64,000 nucleotides of DNA from Actinomadura macra NBRC 14102 (GTDB lineage: Bacteria > Actinomycetota > Actinomycetes > Streptosporangiales > Streptosporangiaceae), in the NCBI RefSeq assembly GCF_001552215.1, contig NZ_BCQT01000004.1:186001-250000 (forward strand), written 5' to 3'. Below, piece by piece: positions 16,710 to 25,243 of this stretch. The notes beneath the pieces are model-generated. The model was not told the DNA's origin. It did not search any database and saw nothing but the letters and a program-made list of their open reading frames with translations. The translations under genes were made by a program, and so were the position numbers. The number at the start of each line of letters is the position of its first letter. Within the stretch, counting starts at the first letter, position 1.

Positions 16710-18767
16710 TCAGAGTTCCGGAAGCAGCCGGGACGGGGTGATGGGCAGGTCGCGGACACGGACCCCGGTGGCGTGATAGACGGCGTTGGCGATCGCCGCG
16801 GCGGCGCCGACGATGCCGATCTCCCCGATGCCCTTCGTGCCCATCGGGTTCAGGTGCGGGTCGGACTCCTCGACCCACACCGCCTCGATGTCGCGGACGT
16901 CCGCGCAGGCCGGGACGTGGTACTGCGCGAGGTCACGGGTGAGGTAGTCGCCGAACTCGGCGTCCATCACGCTCTCTTCCAGCAACGCCATGCCGAGACC
17001 CATCGTCATGCCGCCGATGAACTGGGACCGCGCCGTCTTCGGGTTGATGATCCGCCCGGCCGCGAAGACGCCGAGCATCCGGCGGACACGGACCTCGCCG
17101 GTGTCGACGTCGACCTCGACGTCGGCGAACTGCGCGCCGAACGCGTGCCGGGCGTACTCGTCCCGCCCCTTGACCTCCTCGGCGGTGTCGGCGGACGCCT
17201 CCACTCCCTCGGGCGGGACGGCGCCGTTCAACCTGCCGCGCAGCGCCTCGCAGGCGCGGACCACGGCCGTCCCCCAGCTCGACGTCCCGGCGGAACCGCC
17301 CGCGACCGACGCCTTGGGGAACGCGCTGTCGCCGATCTCCATCCGCACCCGGTCGAGATCCGCCTTGAGCGCCTCGGCCGCGATCAGGGCGAGCGCGGTG
17401 CGGGCGCCGGTGCCGATGTCGGAGGCGGCGATCCGGACGGTGAACGTCCCGTCCGGCTCGGCGCGGGCCGTCGCCCTGTTGGGCTGCATGTAGGCGGGGT
17501 AGGTCGAGGCGGCCACACCCGTCCCGAGGAGCTTGCGGCCCTGCCGGCGGACACCGGGCTCGGGGTCACGGGCCACCCAGCCGAACCGGTCGGCGCCCTC
17601 GCGCAGGCAGGCGACGAGGCCGCGGGAGCTGAACGGCAGGCCGCTCTCGGGCTCCCGGTCGGTGTCGTTGCGGACGCGCAGCTCGATGGGGTCGATCCCG
17701 GCGGCGACCGCCAGCTCGTCCATGGCCGACTCGAGCCCGAACATGCCGGGCGTCTCGCCGGGCGCCCGCATCCAGGACGGCGTGGGGACGTCCAGGCGCG
17801 CCAGCCGGTGCGACGTCCGGCGGTGCGGCGCCCGGTACATGACGCGGGTGGGTGTCGCGGTCTGCTCGGCGAACTCCCGGACGGTGGACGTCTGCTCGAC
17901 CACCTCGTGCACGATCGCGTTGAGCCGCCCGTCCTCGTCGGCGCCGAGCCGGATCCGCTGGATGGTCGGCGTCCGGTAGCCGGTCGTGGCGAACATCTGC
18001 TGCCGGGGCACGGCGAACTTGACGGGACGTCCGGCGGCACGTGCGGCCATCACCGTGAGGACGGCGTTCGGCCGGGGCGTCCCCTTGGCGCCGAACCCGC
18101 CGCCCACATGCGGCGCCACGACGCGCACCTGGCCGACGTCCAGGCCGAAGATCCGGGCGAGCGTGCTCTGGACGATCGACGAGCCCTGGTTCGAGTCGTA
18201 GAGCGTGAGGGTTCCGTCCTCATCCCACCGGGCGATCGTGGAGTGCGGCTCCATCGGGTTGTTGTGCTCGGCGGGGGTCGTGTAGGTGGCGTCCACGCGG
18301 ACAGCCGAGTTCGCGAACGCCTCGTCCGGGGTGCCCTGGCCGGTGTCGGCGGGAAAGCCCGGATTGACCGACTCGGGCTTGTAGAGGCCGGGGTGGTCGG
18401 CGCGCAGCCGCACGTCCGGGGTCTCCGACCTGTAGTCGACGCGGACGAGCCTGGCCGCCTCCCGAGCCGTTTCCAGCGTCTCGGCGACGACGGCGGCGAC
18501 GAACTGGCCGCGGTAGGAGACCTTCCGTGACTGGAAGAGGGCGAGTTCCCCGTCGTCCACCTCGTTCAGCCGCGGTGCGTTCTCGCACGACAGGACGGCC
18601 AGGACGCCGGGAAGCCGCAGCGCCTCCTCGGTGCCGACCGAGGTGACCTCGCCCCGTCCGACGCTCGCCTGGACGGCCGCCGCGTAGGCGACGCCCTCGA
18701 CGGGGTACTCGAACGCGTAGCGCGCCTCCCCGGTGATCTTCTCGCGGCCCTCCAGCCGATCGGTCAT
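16710..18767 (-). CDS. molybdenum hydroxylase large subunit (PaoC/YagR-like, xanthine oxidase family)
   Basis: A 685-residue molybdopterin-binding catalytic subunit. Family landmarks are VAPHVGGGFGAKG (Moco binding), SWMRAPGETPGMFGLESAMDELA, DIGTGARTALALIAAE and the C-terminal NPMGTKGIGEIGIVGAAAAIANAV with the catalytic Glu. The closest pattern is the PaoABC (YagTSR) aldehyde oxidase group. It is the last gene of a 2Fe-2S/FAD/Mo operon, with its ATG overlapping the FAD gene stop by 4 bases. The enzyme probably oxidizes aldehydes or N-heterocycles. No accessory MocA or XdhC gene is nearby. The long open frame upstream of the start is a shadow. Confidence 0.92.
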   Translation of the reverse strand: MTDRLEGREKITGEARYAFEYPVEGVAYAAAVQASVGRGEVTSVGTEEALRLPGVLAVLSCENAPRLNEVDDGELALFQSRKVSYRGQFVAAVVAETLETAREAARLVRVDYRSETPDVRLRADHPGLYKPESVNPGFPADTGQGTPDEAFANSAVRVDATYTTPAEHNNPMEPHSTIARWDEDGTLTLYDSNQGSSIVQSTLARIFGLDVGQVRVVAPHVGGGFGAKGTPRPNAVLTVMAARAAGRPVKFAVPRQQMFATTGYRTPTIQRIRLGADEDGRLNAIVHEVVEQTSTVREFAEQTATPTRVMYRAPHRRTSHRLARLDVPTPSWMRAPGETPGMFGLESAMDELAVAAGIDPIELRVRNDTDREPESGLPFSSRGLVACLREGADRFGWVARDPEPGVRRQGRKLLGTGVAASTYPAYMQPNRATARAEPDGTFTVRIAASDIGTGARTALALIAAEALKADLDRVRMEIGDSAFPKASVAGGSAGTSSWGTAVVRACEALRGRLNGAVPPEGVEASADTAEEVKGRDEYARHAFGAQFADVEVDVDTGEVRVRRMLGVFAAGRIINPKTARSQFIGGMTMGLGMALLEESVMDAEFGDYLTRDLAQYHVPACADVRDIEAVWVEESDPHLNPMGTKGIGEIGIVGAAAAIANAVYHATGVRVRDLPITPSRLLPEL

Positions 18768-19738
18768 GTGCCCTCTCCCAGCTCGATCAGCGTCCGGACG
18801 ATCAGGTTGCGCGCCAGCGGCACCTTGTAGGCGTTGTCGCGCAGCGGCTCGGCGGCCTCCAGTTCGGCCTCCGCGGCGCGCAGGAAGGACCCCTGCGTCG
18901 CCGGCGCCCCGCGCAGCACGTCCTCGGCGCGCCTGGCCCGCCACGGTTTGTGCGCCACACCGCCCAAGGCGAGCCGAACCTCCTGCACCGCGCCGTCCTC
19001 CACCCGCAGCGCGGCGGCGATCGAGACGAGCGCGAACGCGAACGACGCGCGTTCCCTGACCTTGCGGTAGCGGGACGGCATGCCGAGCGGGGGCACCTCC
19101 ACGGCCGTGACCAGTTCCCCCGGCGCGAGGGTGGTGTCCCGCTCCGGCTCGTCGTCGGGGAGCCTGTAGAAGTCCTCGAACGGGATGTACCTCTCTCCGG
19201 CGTGCCCTTGGACCTGGACCGACGCGTCCAGCGCGGCCAGGGCCACCGCCATGTCGGACGGGTGCGTCGCCACGCACGCGTCCGAGTGGCCGAGGATCGC
19301 GAGGTTGTGGTGTTCGCCTTCCCTGGCCGGGCATCCGCTGCCCGGTTCGCGCTTGTTGCACGGCTTGGAGGCGTCCTGGAAATAGGAACAGCGGGTGCGT
19401 TGCAGGAGGTTGCCGCCGACCGTGGCGAGATTGCGTATCTGTCCGGACGCGCCCGCGAGCACGGCCTGGGTCAGGACGGGATGCCCCTCGCGCACGGTCC
19501 GGTCCGCGGCCAGGTCACTGTTGCTCACCGTCGCGCCGATGACGAGCCCGCCGTCCGGCTTCAGCTGGATCTGGTCATAGGGCAGGTGCGCGACGTCCAC
19601 GAGCCGGGTCGGTTCCTCCACTCCGAGCCGCATCAGGTCCACGAGGTTGGTTCCGCCACCAAGGTAGACGGCCCCGTCGTGGTGCCGGGCGAGAGCGTCT
19701 TCCACGCTCGTGGCGCGCTCGTATGCGAAAGGCCTCAT
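18764..19738 (-). CDS. molybdenum hydroxylase FAD subunit (PaoB/YagS-like)
   Basis: A 324-residue FAD-binding subunit of the CoxM/PaoB type. The FAD site is marked by YLGGGTNLVDLM and ATVGGNLLQRTRCSYF. A Cys cluster after this motif (RCSYFQD, PCNKREPGSGC) matches the extra [4Fe-4S] binding insertion described for E. coli PaoB, so this is a PaoB-like rather than simple CoxM-like subunit. It passes electrons between the 2Fe-2S subunit and its acceptor. ATGA overlaps join it to both neighbors. Start placed at MRPFAYERA. Confidence 0.92.
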   Translation of the reverse strand: MRPFAYERATSVEDALARHHDGAVYLGGGTNLVDLMRLGVEEPTRLVDVAHLPYDQIQLKPDGGLVIGATVSNSDLAADRTVREGHPVLTQAVLAGASGQIRNLATVGGNLLQRTRCSYFQDASKPCNKREPGSGCPAREGEHHNLAILGHSDACVATHPSDMAVALAALDASVQVQGHAGERYIPFEDFYRLPDDEPERDTTLAPGELVTAVEVPPLGMPSRYRKVRERASFAFALVSIAAALRVEDGAVQEVRLALGGVAHKPWRARRAEDVLRGAPATQGSFLRAAEAELEAAEPLRDNAYKVPLARNLIVRTLIELGEGT

Positions 19739-20307
19739 GCTTCCGCCGCCTCCCTGCCGGTCTTGCCGCCGCTCGCCTTCTCGCGCGCCGCCGCGTCCTT
19801 CACCGCCGCGACGATGCCCACGTAGGCACCGCAGCGGCACAGGTTGCCGCTCATGCGTTCCCGTATCTCGTCCTCGTCCAGGACGGGTTCGGAGCCGAGG
19901 TCCTGGGTCACCGCGCTGGGCCAGCCGCGTTCCGCCTCGTCCAGCACCGCCGTCGCGGAGCAGAGCTGACCGGGAGTGCAGTAGCCGCACTGGAAGCCGT
20001 CATGATCGACGAACGCCTTCTGGACAGGACTGAGCCGCCCGTCCCGCGCGAGGCCCTCCACGGTGACGATCTCGGCGCCGTCATGGGCGACCGCCAACGC
20101 AAGGCACCCGTTCACGCGGCGCCCGTCGAGCAGGATGGTGCACGCACCGCACTGCCCGTGGTCGCAGCCCTTCTTCGAGCCCGTCAGCCCGAGGTCCTCG
20201 CGCAGCACGTCCAGCAGGGACGCGCGGGTATCCGTGGTGAGCCGGTGCTCCTGCCCGTTCACGGTGAGGGTGATATCGGCGTGTATCGGAGTGACTTCGC
20301 TGTCCAT
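19735..20307 (-). CDS. molybdenum hydroxylase [2Fe-2S] subunit (PaoA/YagT-like)
   Basis: A 190-residue iron-sulfur subunit. The plant-type ferredoxin cluster motif is GCDHGQCGACTILLDG, with a final Cys in NGCLALA. The second, helical-domain cluster is CGYCTPGQ with CRCGAY. No twin-arginine signal peptide is visible, unlike periplasmic PaoA, so this complex is probably cytoplasmic. It is the first gene of the three-gene operon. The ATG at 20307 was preferred over a GTG at 20331. Confidence 0.92.
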   Translation of the reverse strand: MDSEVTPIHADITLTVNGQEHRLTTDTRASLLDVLREDLGLTGSKKGCDHGQCGACTILLDGRRVNGCLALAVAHDGAEIVTVEGLARDGRLSPVQKAFVDHDGFQCGYCTPGQLCSATAVLDEAERGWPSAVTQDLGSEPVLDEDEIRERMSGNLCRCGAYVGIVAAVKDAAAREKASGGKTGREAAEA

Positions 20308-20583
20308 GAGCCGGTCCCTACCCCGGATCACCGAGGTGAGTCAGGCCGTGCGTCCGGTCCCCGTCGTGAGCGGGGACCGCGGTTCGGCTCGCCCGGCGGC
20401 TCCTCCGGCAGAGGCACCCGGCCCCCGCGGGGCGGGGGCCGGACGCGGGCCGGAGATGAGAGCGGAAGCCCGCGCGGCCGGGAAACCCGGCCGTCATGCC
20501 CGGAGTGTACGTCCTCGATGCTCTTTGTCCCTGCCATCCCGTTTATGGCTGGACGACCGGTAATGGTCATCACCGGACGGGCA

Positions 20584-21259
<676 letters not shown>

Positions 21260-21291
21260 TGAACGCGCGTGTTATCACTGGTGAGAGCGCC

Positions 21292-21305
21292 CAGGTCTAG
21301 ACCAT
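21292..21305. promoter_or_regulatory. DasR-like operator (dre) candidate
   Basis: The sequence AGGTCTAGACCA (21293-21304) matches 11 of 12 positions of the palindromic dre core TGGTCTAGACCA. It lies between the terpene synthase remnant and a small 47-codon gene that starts 108 bases downstream. A near-perfect dre site is present elsewhere in the window (29390), so a DasR-like regulator probably exists in this organism. Confidence 0.5.
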
Positions 21306-21411
21306 TTTGCTAAACCAGGTGGGTCATCGGGGAAAATCTTCTTTTCGGCCGGTCCGGATGCCGCGCGATCCGGAACCGGCCGTTCGGATGCACGGGAGGA
21401 AAGCAGCAGCA

Positions 21412-21555
21412 ATGGACAACCCTCTGGCGAACCCTCGTCGCACGAAGCTCGACGCCTGGCCGTCGCGGCGGCCGGTGGACTCTGACCGCGACCATGCGGG
21501 ACGTCCCGCCGACGCGGAGTCCGCGGCGTCCGAGGACGAACTCGCCGCCCGTTGA
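21412..21555 (+). CDS. small acidic 47-residue protein
   Basis: A short frame with the ribosome-binding sequence GGGAGGAAAG placed about 10 bases before the ATG. The product (MDNPLANPRRTKLDAW to SASEDELAAR) is polar, without membrane segment, Cys or recognizable domain. An excellent intrinsic terminator follows directly, which supports a real transcription unit. It might be a regulatory small protein or a peptide precursor, but nothing diagnostic is present. Confidence 0.55.
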   Translation: MDNPLANPRRTKLDAWPSRRPVDSDRDHAGRPADAESAASEDELAAR

Positions 21556-21565
21556 CCGCGGCTTC

Positions 21566-21605
21566 GCCGGGGCCCGTCCGAACACCGGACGGGCCCCGGC
21601 GTTTT
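21566..21605 (+). terminator. intrinsic terminator
   Basis: A perfect 15-bp stem (21566-21580 with 21586-21600) and a 5-base loop, followed by GTTTT on the plus strand. It ends the small-protein transcript just before the convergent beta-propeller gene. Confidence 0.9.
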
Positions 21606-21636
21606 CATGCCAGGACGTCACCCAAGGCAACAACGC

Positions 21637-22578
21637 CTAAAGGCATGGGGGGATCGTGTAGAGGCCGTTGTCGGTGGCGACGGCGGAGGTCCCGTCCGGG
21701 GTCAGGGCCAGGTCGTTGATCGGCGCGGGCATCCGGATGTGGCGCAGGTCGTCGGGCGCCGCGACGTCCCAGAGCAGGACGGCGCCGCCGGGGGTGTCGG
21801 CGGCGGCCAGGAGGCGGCCGAACGCGGAGGCGGCGGCCACCTGGTCGCAGACGATGGGGGCGGGGAGTTCGGCGAGCGGCCCGCCGTCGAGGTGGCGGAC
21901 GACCAGGCCGGTCAGACCGGGCTGTACGAGGACGGGACCGGCCGGGCCCTCTGCGAAGGCCGCGCAGCGGGAGCCGGGGGACGGCAGGCGGGCGACCTCC
22001 GCACCGCGCTCCACGTCCAGGATGCTGACCTGGCAGCAGTCGGTGCCGCCGGCGCGTTCGGTGTCGCAGACCAGCCCGACGAGCGGGCCCGTCGCAGGCA
22101 GAAGGCGGCGGTCGATGGCCGACGAGTGGCCGAGCCAGACGCCGAACTCGCCCAGGCGGTCGCCGTTGGCGGCGTCCCACAGGACGACCTCGGCGTCGTG
22201 GGCGGGGCCGAAGACGGCGACGACCGCGCCCCGGCCGTGGTGCGAGGACAGCCCCACGAGGTCGGGGTGGGCGGAGCGGTCCGGTTCGAGCGTGAGGTCG
22301 TCCCCCGTGCGCAGGTCGTGGACGTGGATGCGGTCACGGCGCGTCCACACGACGACGGGCGCGCCGTCCGGGAGGCCGAACGCCCATTCGGCGCGGTCGT
22401 CGGGGAAGTCCGGGACGGGCGGGCCGAGGGGCGAGCCGGATGCGAGGTCCCATGCCTGGCCGAGGTTCGCCCCCGTCCCGGCCTGGGAGGTGAACGCGAG
22501 GGGGGTTCCGGCGGCGGTCACCGCGACGCCGTCGAACATCCCGGGCGCCGACGGGCCGGCCGGCACGCTTTGGAGCAT
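21637..22578 (-). CDS. WD40-like beta-propeller protein
   Basis: A protein of about 313 residues made of repeated WD40-like blades, for example AWDLASGSPLG, VHDLRTGDDLTL, VVLWDAANGDRLGEF, SILDVERGAEVARL, AVLLWDVAAPDDL and a final DLALTPDGTSAVATDNGLY. No signal peptide or enzymatic domain is seen, so it is probably a cytoplasmic binding scaffold. Similar solitary propellers are common in Streptosporangiales, often beside STAND NTPases or serine/threonine kinases, but none is adjacent here. A GTG at 22605 is an alternative start. Confidence 0.8.
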   Translation of the reverse strand: MLQSVPAGPSAPGMFDGVAVTAAGTPLAFTSQAGTGANLGQAWDLASGSPLGPPVPDFPDDRAEWAFGLPDGAPVVVWTRRDRIHVHDLRTGDDLTLEPDRSAHPDLVGLSSHHGRGAVVAVFGPAHDAEVVLWDAANGDRLGEFGVWLGHSSAIDRRLLPATGPLVGLVCDTERAGGTDCCQVSILDVERGAEVARLPSPGSRCAAFAEGPAGPVLVQPGLTGLVVRHLDGGPLAELPAPIVCDQVAAASAFGRLLAAADTPGGAVLLWDVAAPDDLRHIRMPAPINDLALTPDGTSAVATDNGLYTIPPCL

Positions 22579-22729
22579 GCGACGGAGGTTAGGGCACCGG
22601 CTCACGATCGTTCCAGCTTGTGCCGGAAAAGCCGCCCCGCGGTGGCGGGCACCGTGCAGGCGGCGGGTTGTCGGTGCGTTCGGCTAGGTTTCCACGCATC
22701 GAAACGATGCCGTCGAAACAGGAGGGCGC

Positions 22730-23137
22730 ATGGGCGCTTGGGGGCAGGGACCGTTCGACAACGACACCGCGATGGACTTCGTGGGCGGGCTGACCGATCG
22801 TCCGCCGGCCGAGGTGCCGGGCGCGCTCCGCTCGGCCATGGCCTCGGTCCTGGACCGCGACGACTATCTCGACAGCGACGAGATAGAGGAGGCACTCGCG
22901 GCGGCGTGCCTGGTCACGGCCCGCCTCGCCCCGTCCGTGCCGCTGACCGGCAGCGTGCGCAAGTACCTGGCGGATCTGGAGTTCGGCGCAGACCCTGACC
23001 TGCGCGACCTCGCGGTGCGGGTGTTCGTGCGGGCATTCGACCCGTCCGACAACGAGTGGTACGAGCTGTGGACGGACGGCGGCGGCCCCGGCAAGATCGA
23101 GGCGGCGCTGGCTCCCTACCGCGCCGCGGTCGGCTGA
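22730..23137 (+). CDS. DUF4259 domain protein
   Basis: A 135-residue protein that opens with MGAWGQGPFDNDTAMDFVGG, the hallmark N-terminus of DUF4259 proteins. The rest is helical and acidic. These proteins are small, cytoplasmic and of unknown function, and often sit near toxin-immunity or stress genes. A ribosome-binding GGAGGG lies just before the ATG. It converges with galT, and a palindrome spans the two stop codons. Confidence 0.85.
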   Translation: MGAWGQGPFDNDTAMDFVGGLTDRPPAEVPGALRSAMASVLDRDDYLDSDEIEEALAAACLVTARLAPSVPLTGSVRKYLADLEFGADPDLRDLAVRVFVRAFDPSDNEWYELWTDGGGPGKIEAALAPYRAAVG

Positions 23138-23150
23138 CCGCGGTCAGCCG
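23131..23150. terminator. 20-bp perfect palindrome across convergent stop codons
   Basis: The palindrome CGGCTGACCGCGGTCAGCCG contains the stop codon of the DUF4259 gene on one arm and that of galT on the other. It can form a hairpin in both transcripts and probably acts as a bidirectional terminator. Confidence 0.65.
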
Positions 23151-24226
23151 GCTTCGCGGAGGCGGGCGGCCGACTGCTCCGGCGGGACGTCGTTGATCCA
23201 GGCGGCCATGCCCGACTCCGAGCCCGCCAAGTATTTGATCTTGTCGGCGGCGCGCCGGATGGAGAACAGCTCCAGATGCAGGCGGACGAGGTCGCGGCCC
23301 TCGCCGATCGGGGCCTGGTGCCAGGCCGCGACGTACGGCAGCGGAACGTCGTAAAGCCTGTCGCAGCGGCGGAGGAGTTCCTTGTACAGGACGGCCAGCT
23401 CCGCGCGCTCGGCATCGGTGAGGGCGACCAGGTCGGGGACGTGGCGATGCGGCATCAGGTGCACCTCGACGGGCCAGCGGGCGGCGGCGGGGACGAAGGC
23501 CGTCCAGTGCTCGCCGGGCAGCACGACCCGGGCGCCCGCGCGCTCCGCCGCGAGGACGTCGCCGAACAGCTCACCGCCGGTGGACGCGCGGTGCCGGGCC
23601 GCCATCGCCTGCATCCGTCCGGTGCGCGGGGTGACGAACGGGTAGCCGTAGATCTGCCCATGCGGATGGTGCAGGGTGACGCCGATCTCGACGCCGCGGT
23701 TCTCGAACACGTACACCTGCTCGATGCCGGGCAGCGCGGACAGGTCGGCGGTGCGGTCGGCCCACGCCTCGATGACGGTGCGGACGCGGGTCACCGGCAG
23801 CAGCGACAGCGCGGCGGAGTGGTCGTCGGTGAAGCACACGACCTCGCAGCGTCCCGCGCCGCGTGCCCGTTCGAAGACCGCCGCGCCGTCCACCACCGGC
23901 GGGACGCCGGGGGTGCGGGCGTCGAAGGAGGGGAAGCGGTTCTCGAACACGGCGACGTCGTAGCCGGCATCCGGGATCTCCGAGGCGGGGCCGCCGGGGC
24001 ACAGCGGGCACTCGTCGGCGGGCGGCAGGAACGTGCGGGTGTTGCGGTGCGCGGTGATCGTCACGTGGTCACCGGTCAGCGGGTCGCGTCGCGTCTCGCA
24101 CAGCGGCTCGACCGGCGGGAGGCCGCGCAGGTCGGGCGCCGGCACCCGGCCCGGTGTCTCGTCGTAGTAGACGATCTCGCGGCCGTCCGACAGCCGCGCA
24201 CGCGTGCGCCTCACCTCGCAGAACAC
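23144..24226 (-). CDS. galT: galactose-1-phosphate uridylyltransferase
   Basis: A 360-residue GalT of the HIT superfamily. The active-site motif is HPHGQIYGYP, with the second His as nucleophile. Zinc-site residues include CPLCPG (about residue 75). A C-terminal HLELFSIRRA segment is typical. It transfers UMP between UDP-glucose and galactose-1-phosphate in the Leloir pathway. No galE or galK lies nearby, so it is a solitary gene. The GTG start follows an AGGTGAGGTG stretch. The gap to the cvnD end is only 32 bases and on the same strand, so it may be read from the conservon promoter. Confidence 0.93.
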   Translation of the reverse strand: MFCEVRRTRARLSDGREIVYYDETPGRVPAPDLRGLPPVEPLCETRRDPLTGDHVTITAHRNTRTFLPPADECPLCPGGPASEIPDAGYDVAVFENRFPSFDARTPGVPPVVDGAAVFERARGAGRCEVVCFTDDHSAALSLLPVTRVRTVIEAWADRTADLSALPGIEQVYVFENRGVEIGVTLHHPHGQIYGYPFVTPRTGRMQAMAARHRASTGGELFGDVLAAERAGARVVLPGEHWTAFVPAAARWPVEVHLMPHRHVPDLVALTDAERAELAVLYKELLRRCDRLYDVPLPYVAAWHQAPIGEGRDLVRLHLELFSIRRAADKIKYLAGSESGMAAWINDVPPEQSAARLREAG

Positions 24227-24258
24227 GTCACCTCACCTGTTGTGAATCTTGCCTCAGC

Positions 24259-24885
24259 CTAACCGGCGGGGACGCCGCGGCTTTCCTTGCGATGGACGGC
24301 GAGAACGTGCCGCATCAGGGCCGTCAGCACGTCCTTGCCAGACGCGCGGTCCCGCACGTCGCACAGCACCACGGGGGTGCCCCCACCGAGGTCGAGCGCC
24401 TCGCGGATCTCGTCGCCGGTGTAGTCGTAGCCGTCGTCGAAGCAGTTCACCCCGACGACGAACGGCAGCCGGCGGTTCTCGAAGTAGTCGACGGCGGGAA
24501 AGGAGTCGGCGAGTCGGCGGGTGTCGGCGAGGACGACGGCACCGAGCGCGCCGTAGGACAGTTCGTCCCACATGAACCAGAAGCGGTCCTGGCCGGGGGT
24601 GCCGAACAGGTACAGGACGAGCCCGTCGCGGATCGTGATGCGGCCGAAGTCCATCGCGACCGTGGTGGTGGTCTTCTGTTCGACGCCCTCGGTGTCGTCG
24701 ACACCGACGCCCTGGTCGGTGAGCAGTTCCTCGGTCTGTAGCGGGCGGATCTCGCTGACGGCGCCGACGAGCGTCGTCTTGCCGACCCCGAACCCCCCGG
24801 CGACGAGGATCTTCACCGCGACCGGCGCGACCGCGCCGGCGGGGACCGCGGCGGGTGTCGCGGGGTCAGAGGGCTTGGAGTCCAT
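24259..24885 (-). CDS. cvnD: conservon small GTPase (CvnD-like)
   Basis: A 208-residue GTP-binding protein of the conservon type. The P-loop reads GGFGVGKTTLVGAVSE, the switch region FGTPGQDRFWFMWDEL and the base-recognition motif GVNCFDD (the usual NKxD is modified, as in CvnD proteins). In Streptomyces, CvnD acts at the membrane with CvnA, B and C in a G-protein-like complex controlling development and secondary metabolism. It overlaps the DUF742 gene by 20 bases. Confidence 0.9.
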   Translation of the reverse strand: MDSKPSDPATPAAVPAGAVAPVAVKILVAGGFGVGKTTLVGAVSEIRPLQTEELLTDQGVGVDDTEGVEQKTTTTVAMDFGRITIRDGLVLYLFGTPGQDRFWFMWDELSYGALGAVVLADTRRLADSFPAVDYFENRRLPFVVGVNCFDDGYDYTGDEIREALDLGGGTPVVLCDVRDRASGKDVLTALMRHVLAVHRKESRGVPAG

Positions 24886-25243
24886 CGAGCACTTCCCTGA
24901 GCAGGTGTTCCTTGGAGAGCGTGCTCTCCGGCTGGGGGCGGGTGACGGCGACGAGCCGGTGGTGCAGCAGGTCGCCGAGCAGGACGCGGACGACGACCAG
25001 CGGCAGCTTCATCCGCGCCGCGATCTCGGCGACGGGCTGCGGCTGGAGGCATATCTCCAGGATGTCCAGGTGCTCGGGGCCGATGCCCGGTGCGCGGGGC
25101 CGGGGCCGCGACGCGGTCGCGATGATCGTGATCATGTCGAAGGGCTCGCCGGTGGCGGGTCTGGCGCGTCCCCGCGTGAGCGCGTACGACCGGACGATCG
25201 GCCCGGCCTCCTCATCGATCCACTCGCTGCCAGGACCGCTCAT
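24866..25243 (-). CDS. cvnC: conservon DUF742 protein (CvnC-like)
   Basis: A 125-residue DUF742 protein. It begins with the typical EWIDEEAGPIVRSYALTRGR and has a winged-helix-like middle (PVAEIAARMKLPLVVVRVLLGDL). It ends HLLREVLDGLQAL. The ATG overlaps the stop of the sensor kinase gene directly (ATGA). The roadblock protein (CvnB), which normally sits between these two, is therefore missing. It overlaps cvnD by 20 bases. Confidence 0.9.
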   Translation of the reverse strand: MSGPGSEWIDEEAGPIVRSYALTRGRARPATGEPFDMITIIATASRPRPRAPGIGPEHLDILEICLQPQPVAEIAARMKLPLVVVRVLLGDLLHHRLVAVTRPQPESTLSKEHLLREVLDGLQAL